Shown: one piece after another, positions 6,133-10,963 of the stretch
How the letters are laid out: every line of letters begins with the position of its first letter
How positions within the stretch are numbered: the stretch's first letter is position 1
NCBI GenBank assembly: GCA_964496365.1
Contig: CAZBZK010000048.1
Coordinates: forward strand, 1-10,963
Reading direction: 5' to 3'
Source: AB-629-J13 sp964496365
Lineage (GTDB): Bacteria > Fidelibacterota > Marinisomatia > Marinisomatales > AB-629-J13
Length of the DNA stretch: 10,963 nt
Program-made: the position numbers and the translations under genes
Notes under the pieces: model-generated
What the model was told of the DNA's origin: nothing
Database searches by the model: none
What the model saw: only the letters and a program-made list of their open reading frames with translations

Positions 6133-8274
6133 TCAACCAAAACCCAAAAACAATCCACCCTGATATACGATCAAAGACATTAAATAGGCCAATCCTGTCA
6201 TATAAAAAATCATAAAGAGAGGCCATTTCCATGTTTGAGTTTCTCTCTTGACAACAGCAAATGTTGCCATACACTGGGCGGCAAATACAAAAAATACCAT
6301 AATTGAAATCCCGGTTAATATGGAATATTCAGGATTTCCTGTGTCATGATTTTTTGTTTGCCGTAACGCATCAGTCAGCTTGACTATTTCCCCATCGTCC
6401 GATTCTACATTATAAATGGTTGCCAAGGTACTCACCATCACTTCCCGGGCTGCAAAAGAAGTCAACAAGCTAATTCCGATTTTCCAATCAAATCCCAAAG
6501 GACGAATGAGTGGTTCCATTGTTTTTCCAATTTTCCCTGCATAACTGGATTGAATGTTTTGGGGGACATCTTTTGATTTTGGAAACGATGCCAATGCCCA
6601 CAAAACAACGGAAATGACTAGGATAATTTTTCCAGCATCCGTTACAAATTGTTTCACTCTCAGAAATACTTGTCGAAAAATGGATCTCATCAATGGGACT
6701 CGATATGGGGGTAATTCCATGATAAAAGTAGATTGTCCTTTCACGTTAATCCATCGGCTAAAAATTAAACCCAAAACAAGTGCAGTGACAGTACCCAAAA
6801 AATACATAAGAACCATCGTCAGTCCTTGTGCATCCAAAAAGCCAAATAATTTTACAGATGGAATAAAAGCCCCAATCATTAATGCATACACAGGCAGGCG
6901 GGCAGAACAACTCATCAAAGGGAGAATAAGCATAGTAACTAAACGCTCTTTCCAACTGTCAATAGTTCGGGTTGCCATAATTCCCGGGATGGCACATGCA
7001 TACCCTGTCATAAGAGGTAAGACTGATCTCCCGTGAAGTCCCATTTTAGACATTCCCTTGTCTAACATAAAAGCAATACGAGCCATATAACCGGAATCTT
7101 CCAACAATGCCATAAACAGAACCAAAAAAATAATTTGAGGTAAAAAAACCAACACAGCACCTACTCCGCCAATGACCCCTTCCACTATTAAGTCACGGAT
7201 GAAATGGTTGGGAAGGATAGTGTAAATCCAATGTCCAAATTGAGAAATACCACCATTCACCCAGTCCATTGGAACTACTGCCCAAGAAAATACCGATTGA
7301 AAAATAAGGTATAAAATTCCGATTAAAATTATGGGACCACCAATTTTGTGAGTCAATATACGATCTGCTTTTTCACTTTTTGATTTTCGGGATAGACTGT
7401 ATGCTTTTCGTTTTACTTTTTTCTTCAAAATTCCATCAATCCACCGATACCGTAAACTGGATTCCAGGGATGATAAATCGATTTGTTTAAGTTCGTTTTT
7501 TTTCTTCGTTTCTAAATAAAGCTTTTTTAAGTCATGTCCTTGAGTTTCATCCAATCCTTGACGTCCATTTTCATACATTTTCATCGCAGATTTTCTACTT
7601 AAAATTCTCAGCGATTGTGCCCAAGATAATCTTGGAGAATAGTTTAATTTCTCTTTAAAAAACAGATACAAGGGTTTCATAGCTGAACGGAGAATTCCTG
7701 TCATTTCAAACGGAATATCATCTATTTGTGATTGTGGAGAAGAGGTTAATGTATGTTGAATCGAGGATTTCAATTCTTGAATACCTCGATTTTCTAAGGC
7801 AGAAACCGGTACCACATCTGCTACCCCTAATCTTTCTTTTAGAGTTTGAGGAGACACAGGAAGTGACGACTCTGAAATTCTATCCATCATATTTAGTACC
7901 ACAATGACTGGAATTCCTAAATCTAAAAGTTGGGTGGTTAAATATAAATTCCTGGATATATTTTCCGCATCTACTACGGATAAAATTATATCGGGGTTTT
8001 TTTCATGATGAATCCATGAGAATATTTCATCTGAAACCACATGTTCATCAAATGATTCTGGCGTAAGACTGTAGGAGCCGGGTAAATCCAAAATATTGAT
8101 GGCTTGGCTGTGGTTTAATGTCATGGTGCCCATCTTTCGTTCTACTGTAATTCCGGGATAATTAGATACTTTTTGATTCATCCCGGTAAGCAGATTAAAA
8201 ATAGCAGTTTTTCCTGTGTTGGGGTTTCCCGTAAGGGCGATCCAATGGTCCGCCCGGGGGGTATGTGACGACAT
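6133..8274 (-). CDS. feoB: Ferrous iron transporter FeoB
   Basis: A 713-aa inner-membrane Fe(II) importer, normal length for the family. The N-terminal G domain shows G1 GNPNTGKT (16-23), G2 T43 in NYPGITVE, G3 DLPG (63-66), G4 NMMD (128-131) and G5 SAL (158-160). A helical GDI-like region and a very basic linker (about 280-310, KKKVKRK and similar) lead to the membrane domain from about 311. Two Gate motifs with conserved Cys are visible: GYACAIPGIMATR (424-436) and LPLMSCSARLPVYALM (451-466). A final helix pair ends at residue 713. Known function is uptake of Fe2+ under anoxic, microaerobic or reducing conditions, with GTP hydrolysis gating transport. The ATG (8274-8272) shares one base with the feoA stop (TAATG), so translation is probably coupled. 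It is the last gene of the fur-feoA-feoB operon, convergent with the rhomboid gene across 10 bp. No feoC follows. Confidence 0.97.
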   Translation of the reverse strand: MSSHTPRADHWIALTGNPNTGKTAIFNLLTGMNQKVSNYPGITVERKMGTMTLNHSQAINILDLPGSYSLTPESFDEHVVSDEIFSWIHHEKNPDIILSVVDAENISRNLYLTTQLLDLGIPVIVVLNMMDRISESSLPVSPQTLKERLGVADVVPVSALENRGIQELKSSIQHTLTSSPQSQIDDIPFEMTGILRSAMKPLYLFFKEKLNYSPRLSWAQSLRILSRKSAMKMYENGRQGLDETQGHDLKKLYLETKKKNELKQIDLSSLESSLRYRWIDGILKKKVKRKAYSLSRKSKSEKADRILTHKIGGPIILIGILYLIFQSVFSWAVVPMDWVNGGISQFGHWIYTILPNHFIRDLIVEGVIGGVGAVLVFLPQIIFLVLFMALLEDSGYMARIAFMLDKGMSKMGLHGRSVLPLMTGYACAIPGIMATRTIDSWKERLVTMLILPLMSCSARLPVYALMIGAFIPSVKLFGFLDAQGLTMVLMYFLGTVTALVLGLIFSRWINVKGQSTFIMELPPYRVPLMRSIFRQVFLRVKQFVTDAGKIILVISVVLWALASFPKSKDVPQNIQSSYAGKIGKTMEPLIRPLGFDWKIGISLLTSFAAREVMVSTLATIYNVESDDGEIVKLTDALRQTKNHDTGNPEYSILTGISIMVFFVFAAQCMATFAVVKRETQTWKWPLFMIFYMTGLAYLMSLIVYQGGLFLGFG

Positions 8275-8498
8275 TATTTTTTTTCTACCAAAATATTTTG
8301 AGAATCTTCCGGACGAATGGAAACATAATAGTCTCTGATTTTCAGTTCAACAGCCCCATTGAAAGGTGCTTGTTTAATAAAACGAATTTCTGTTTCAGGT
8401 AAAAACCCCATTTCTACTAATCTTCCTTTGGATTTCAACTCAGAATTGAACCCCGAAATAATTGCATATTCACCCGGTTTTAATTGAGCTAAGGTCAC
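8274..8498 (-). CDS. feoA: Ferrous iron transport protein FeoA
   Basis: A 74-aa SH3-like protein, the standard single-domain FeoA size. The segment MTLAQLKPGEYAIISGFN (1-18) and the motif GRLVEMGFLPETEIRFIKQAPF (26-47) are the typical FeoA core ('RL-eMGl-pGt-v-v---aP'). The C-terminal IRDYYVSIRPEDSQNILV matches the family pattern 'lrg--ialr--ea--I-V'. FeoA is cytoplasmic and is thought to act with the G domain of FeoB in Fe(II) uptake. The start is GTG, overlapping the fur stop as GTGA (8498-8495). No SD motif is present, and re-initiation after fur translation is the likely mode. The stop overlaps the feoB start by one base. Confidence 0.95.
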   Translation of the reverse strand: MTLAQLKPGEYAIISGFNSELKSKGRLVEMGFLPETEIRFIKQAPFNGAVELKIRDYYVSIRPEDSQNILVEKK

Positions 8499-8929
8499 TT
8501 ATTTGGACAATTATTTTTTTGACAATGACCAAATAACTGATGCACATGTCTATCAAGAGTAAACCCATGTTCTTCTGCGATTTCTTCTTGTAATTCCTCA
8601 ATCCTATCATTCATAAATTCCATTATTTTATGACAATCAAGACAAATGATATGGTCATGGTGTTTTTGGTCTTGAGATTCAAAACGAAACTTCCCTTCTC
8701 CTAAATCCAAGCGTCTGATGAGGCTGTGATTCACCAATAATTCAAGAGTGCGATACACCGTCGCTCGTGAAACATTCAATCCTCGATTTTTAAGAGAAAA
8801 ATAGATTTCTTCCACGTCCCGATGGCCCTTCGTACGATTTAAATCGTCCAATACTGCTTGTCGTTGAGGTGTATATCGTAACCCTGATTCTTTGAGGATT
8901 TTATTTAATTTTTCTTTGTTTAATTCCAT
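8495..8929 (-). CDS. fur: Fur-family ferric uptake regulator
   Basis: A 144-aa metal-dependent repressor from ATG 8929 (Fur family about 130-160 aa). The winged-helix DNA-binding domain includes SGLRYTPQRQAVLDDL (15-30), the GH-DVEEIY segment (35-43) and recognition helix VSRATVYRTLELL (53-65). The dimerisation domain has HHDHIICLDC (90-99), with a C-x2-C pair (C96/C99) matched by C136-x4-C141 (GHCQKNNC), the structural zinc site. E104 in KIMEF and the His of HVHQLFGHC fit a Fur-type regulatory metal site better than PerR, though Zur cannot be excluded from sequence alone. A TTG at 8950 in the same frame would add 7 residues, but it lies inside a perfect operator-like palindrome, so the ATG is preferred. 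It is the first gene of the operon with feoA and feoB, which supports iron as the signal and autoregulation. Confidence 0.93.
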   Translation of the reverse strand: MELNKEKLNKILKESGLRYTPQRQAVLDDLNRTKGHRDVEEIYFSLKNRGLNVSRATVYRTLELLVNHSLIRRLDLGEGKFRFESQDQKHHDHIICLDCHKIMEFMNDRIEELQEEIAEEHGFTLDRHVHQLFGHCQKNNCPNK

Positions 8930-8932
8930 TTT

Positions 8933-8951
8933 ATTGAGAATGGTTCTCAAT
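8933..8951. promoter_or_regulatory. Predicted Fur box (operator of fur-feoA-feoB)
   Basis: ATTGAGAATGGTTCTCAAT is a 19-bp perfect inverted repeat with 8-bp arms around TGG. Its inner part TGAGAA-N3-TTCTCA fits the 7-1-7 Fur-box pattern (TGAtAAtnATTaTCA), of which the TGAGAA/TTCTCA variant is well known. It lies 3 bp upstream of the chosen fur ATG (8929), so bound Fur would cover the initiation region of the transcript. The position before a Fur-family gene and feoAB makes an iron-responsive operator the natural reading. Binding itself is not shown. Confidence 0.75.
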
Positions 8952-8983
8952 GAATTTAAGCATTATTTTGAGGGATTGGAAGT

Positions 8984-8989
8984 ATTATA
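8984..8989 (-). promoter_or_regulatory. Candidate -10 element (TATAAT) of the fur-feoAB operon
   Basis: A consensus TATAAT is read on the minus strand at 8989-8984, 33 bp before the Fur box. No good -35 lies at the right distance (ATCAAT at 9012-9007, 17 bp away, is poor). If used, transcription would start near 8977 and the Fur box would lie about 26-44 bp downstream. A second weak option nearer the gene, TTCCAA then 17 bp then TAAATT (8953-8958), would place the start inside the Fur box. The sequence alone cannot decide between them. Confidence 0.35.
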
Positions 8990-9035
8990 GTCGGTTTATT
9001 CTAAAGATTGATTTTGATGCGGCGATTGTATTTGA

Positions 9036-9065
9036 TATTGAATATGGTGGGTGTGATATTCAATA
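9036..9065. repeat. 10-bp perfect inverted repeat between pcrA and fur
   Basis: TATTGAATAT (9036-9045) and ATATTCAATA (9056-9065) are exact reverse complements separated by the 10-base spacer GGTGGGTGTG. The element lies about 50 bp upstream of the TATAAT box. With one G-C pair per arm and no adjacent T-run it is a poor intrinsic terminator. A regulator-binding dyad or an AT-rich hairpin are the alternatives. Its function is unknown. Confidence 0.4.
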
Positions 9066-9131
9066 AATTTTGTGAAGATAAGCTGAATGAATAAAATCCA
9101 TTAAATGTAATATTTTGAATCAAATTTAACC

Positions 9132-9158
9132 GGTGTCAAATACAAATGGTGTCCATTT
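9132..9158. repeat. Paired GGTGTC repeats and a small dyad between pcrA and fur
   Basis: GGTGTC occurs at 9132-9137 and again at 9148-9153, a 16-bp period. The second copy is part of the dyad AAATGG-TGT-CCATTT (9144-9158), which runs into six T residues on the plus strand. Read on the minus strand (the direction of pcrA) the hairpin has A residues before it and no T-run after it, so it is not a convincing pcrA terminator. The first copy also contains TTGACA on the minus strand (9139-9134), a -35-like hexamer with no good -10 at 16-18 bp. Confidence 0.25.
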
Positions 9159-9195
9159 TTTCTCAAGTAATCATTTTATACAAAAGAAATGGTAT

Positions 9196-9216
9196 TTAAT
9201 CTCAATTAGAGATAAA
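9196..9216 (-). terminator. Weak hairpin just downstream of pcrA
   Basis: ATCTC (9199-9203) and GAGAT (9209-9213) pair around a 5-base loop; two more A-T pairs lie beyond one A-A mismatch. The structure begins 5-6 bases after the pcrA stop at 9222. It is AT-rich, short and lacks a clear T-run, so it is only a marginal candidate for transcript end formation. Confidence 0.18.
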
Positions 9217-9221
9217 TTTAC

Positions 9222-10963
9222 TTAGCTTTCAATTTTTTCTAATTTGGCAAATTTGACAATAAGCTTCTTTTTTACTCCACCTTTAAAAACTACTGCCACC
9301 CTTTGATTCTCTCCTGTACCGCTAAGCGCCATAATTTTTCCCACTCCAAAAACAGAATGCTCTACCATATCTCCCACGGTAAAATCATCAAATGAAGTGA
9401 TGCTTCGTTTGGAATTTATTCTGGTTGATTTTCCTCTTTTTTTAGTAGCAGTATGCATCAAAGCAGAACGAAACGGAATCCTTTCTAAACATTTTTGAGG
9501 AATTTCAGAAATAAAACGAGACACAATCCCTACATCGTAATCTACTCCGATTTTTCGTCTGTTCGTAGCATACAAAAGATACACCTTTTTCATTGCTCGT
9601 GTGAGTCCAACGTAAAATAACCGTCGCTCTTCCTCCATTTCCTTTAGGGAATTAAAGGTATGGGAAAGGGGAAATAATCCATCTTCCAATCCTGAAATAA
9701 ATACAACGGGAAATTCCAATCCTTTAGCCGAGTGTAATGTCATTAGTGAAACTCTATTTTCTTCTTCATTCCATTTATCGAGGTCTGTTAATAGTGCAAC
9801 TTCCTCGAGAAAGTCATTTAATTTTCCTTCTTTATTTCTTTCCATGAAACTATCAAGGCTACTTAACAATTCTTCTACATTTTGAAATCGTTCTTTGTCT
9901 TCAAGTAAATCCGAAGATTTATAATATTCGGTAATTCCTGCATTTTCTACAAGCGAGCGGGTTAATTCATTCGGTTTAAGTTTATCAACTAGCCCTCTGT
10001 ATTTCGTGATTAATTTGAAAAAATAGTTCAATGAATTCACTTGTTTATTTCTTAGTTCCAATGTAGAAACATCTTTAAATACCTCGAATAAGGTCAGCTT
10101 AGCTTTTGATGCTAATTTTTCACATTTTGCTATGGTTTTTAATCCAATTCCCCGAGGTGGAAAATTGACAATACGTTTTAATGCTATTATGTCATTTGGA
10201 TTCATAATCAATCGTAGATATGAGAGAATATCTTTTATTTCCTTCCGTTCATAAAACCGTAATCCACCTATGATTACATAGGGAATTCCATTTCGACGAA
10301 AACTATCTTCCAATGCTCGTGATTGTGCATTGGTCCGATATAAGACTCCAAAATCACTAAATTTATATTTTCCTAATTGTACGTATTTCCCGATGGCCGA
10401 AACTACGGCATCAGATTCTTCCAATTCATCCACCGTTTCAAAAAGTCCCAACTTTTCACCAACTCCATTGCGGGCATTTAAATCCTTTGGTTTTCGATCT
10501 AAATTATTTTTTACCACTTCCTGAGCAGCATTTAAAATCTCTTGGGTGGAACGATAATTTGTTTCAAGTTTAAATAATTTACAATCGGGGAACGATTTTT
10601 CAAATTCTAAAATATTTCGAATTTCAGCACCACGCCAACCATAAATTGATTGATCATCATCCCCAACAACGCAGATTTGATTATGTTTTTCAGCAAGTGC
10701 AGAAATAAAATTGAATTGTGGAATATTGGTATCTTGATATTCATCTACCAAAATATATTTCCATTTTTTTCTACATTTTCTCAAGACTACAGGAAATTTA
10801 TCAAATAAAACGGAGGGCATCAGAATTAGATCATCAAAATCTAACGCATCGTTCGTTTTTAAAGCCTGTTGATAAGCTTCATAAATATCAATAATCTTAT
10901 TTTCCTTTTGGCTTTTGGCTTTCTTTCTTGCTTCATCTGGAAACAACATTTTACTTTTCAAAT
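9222..10963 (-). CDS. pcrA: PcrA/UvrD-type SF1A DNA helicase, C-terminal part (runs off right edge)
   Basis: About 580 codons of a minus-strand gene whose 5' end is beyond base 10963; the first complete codon in the window (10961-10959, TTG) is an internal Leu. Counting from it, motif II VDEYQDT is at 72-78, motif III VVGDDDQSIYGWRG at 98-111, motif IV LETNYRST at 132-139, motif V TLHSAKGLEFPVVF at 408-421 and motif VI EERRLFYVGLTRA at 444-456. The 2B-domain segment YVIIGGLRFYERKEIKDILS (228-247) is typical of PcrA/UvrD. The C-terminal domain (about 526-576: FTVGDMVEHSVFGVGKI then a Lys-rich strand) is the Tudor-like fold that links PcrA/UvrD to RNA polymerase. The Walker A part is outside the window; roughly 150 residues are missing compared with a 720-740-aa PcrA. 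The enzyme is a 3'-5' helicase in repair, replication restart and transcription-coupled repair. It is not translationally linked to fur, which starts 293 bp further on. Confidence 0.95.
   Translation of the reverse strand, partial: LKSKMLFPDEARKKAKSQKENKIIDIYEAYQQALKTNDALDFDDLILMPSVLFDKFPVVLRKCRKKWKYILVDEYQDTNIPQFNFISALAEKHNQICVVGDDDQSIYGWRGAEIRNILEFEKSFPDCKLFKLETNYRSTQEILNAAQEVVKNNLDRKPKDLNARNGVGEKLGLFETVDELEESDAVVSAIGKYVQLGKYKFSDFGVLYRTNAQSRALEDSFRRNGIPYVIIGGLRFYERKEIKDILSYLRLIMNPNDIIALKRIVNFPPRGIGLKTIAKCEKLASKAKLTLFEVFKDVSTLELRNKQVNSLNYFFKLITKYRGLVDKLKPNELTRSLVENAGITEYYKSSDLLEDKERFQNVEELLSSLDSFMERNKEGKLNDFLEEVALLTDLDKWNEEENRVSLMTLHSAKGLEFPVVFISGLEDGLFPLSHTFNSLKEMEEERRLFYVGLTRAMKKVYLLYATNRRKIGVDYDVGIVSRFISEIPQKCLERIPFRSALMHTATKKRGKSTRINSKRSITSFDDFTVGDMVEHSVFGVGKIMALSGTGENQRVAVVFKGGVKKKLIVKFAKLEKIES

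Noticed and set aside
6110..6140. An intrinsic terminator between the convergent rhomboid gene and feoB
   Set aside because: Only 10 bp separate the stops, and no GC-rich inverted repeat with a T-run is visible in or beside them.
6554..7036. A 160-codon plus-strand open frame inside feoB
   Set aside because: It is antisense to the conserved membrane domain of feoB, its translation has no recognisable family pattern, and it appears to be a by-product of feoB codon use.
8930..8950. A seven-codon N-terminal extension of Fur from TTG 8950
   Set aside because: The stretch consists mostly of a perfect operator-like palindrome, and the ATG at 8929 gives the normal family N-terminus.
8952..9221. 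A small gene or structured RNA in the pcrA-fur intergenic region
   Set aside because: No frame of useful length with a plausible start exists on either strand, and the dyads present are AT-rich and isolated, without the pattern of a riboswitch or known small RNA.

Overview
The window is about 11 kb of AT-rich (roughly 37-38% GC by eye), gene-dense bacterial chromosome. It carries almost entirely housekeeping genes, with no tRNA, rRNA, IS element, prophage or CRISPR signal. Several traits together suggest a free-living member of the FCB / Marinimicrobia-like part of the tree. These are an archaeal/eukaryotic-type (type 3) ProRS, a rhomboid with a soluble C-terminal tail, SD-less and A-rich translation starts, a DUF4105-like protein, and a FemAB-like acyltransferase. 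The taxon is an inference from protein flavour and was not tested.

Left part (1-530): a FemAB/GNAT-like acyltransferase runs off the left edge on the minus strand. It is divergent from enolase across a 108-bp region that holds a perfect 6+6 dyad.

Forward block (531-6122): eno and ftsB share an ATGA overlap. A 114-bp gap with a candidate promoter follows. Then comes a tight run of proS, recO, an uncharacterised gene and a rhomboid protease, with a 6-bp gap and two 4-bp overlaps. The block joins glycolysis, cell-division scaffolding, tRNA charging, recombinational repair and intramembrane proteolysis. The uncharacterised third member of the run (4435-5298) looks like a circularly permuted papain-fold (DUF4105/Lnb-like) protein and is the least understood gene here.

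Reverse block (8951-6133): fur, feoA and feoB form a compact ferrous-iron operon in which each gene overlaps the next. A 19-bp perfect 8+3+8 inverted repeat with Fur-box character sits 3 bp before the likely fur ATG. This predicts iron-dependent repression of the whole operon by its own first product. feoB ends 10 bp from the convergent rhomboid gene with no clear terminator between them.

Right part (8952-10963): a 270-bp intergenic stretch holds several AT-rich dyads and a TATAAT element. Beyond it is the 3' part of a PcrA/UvrD-type helicase (minus strand), whose N-terminal ATPase motifs lie outside the window.

The window contains no clearly new multi-gene system. The points most worth following are the permuted papain-like protein in the recO-rhomboid operon, the Fur operator fused to the fur start, and the unexplained dyads between fur and pcrA.
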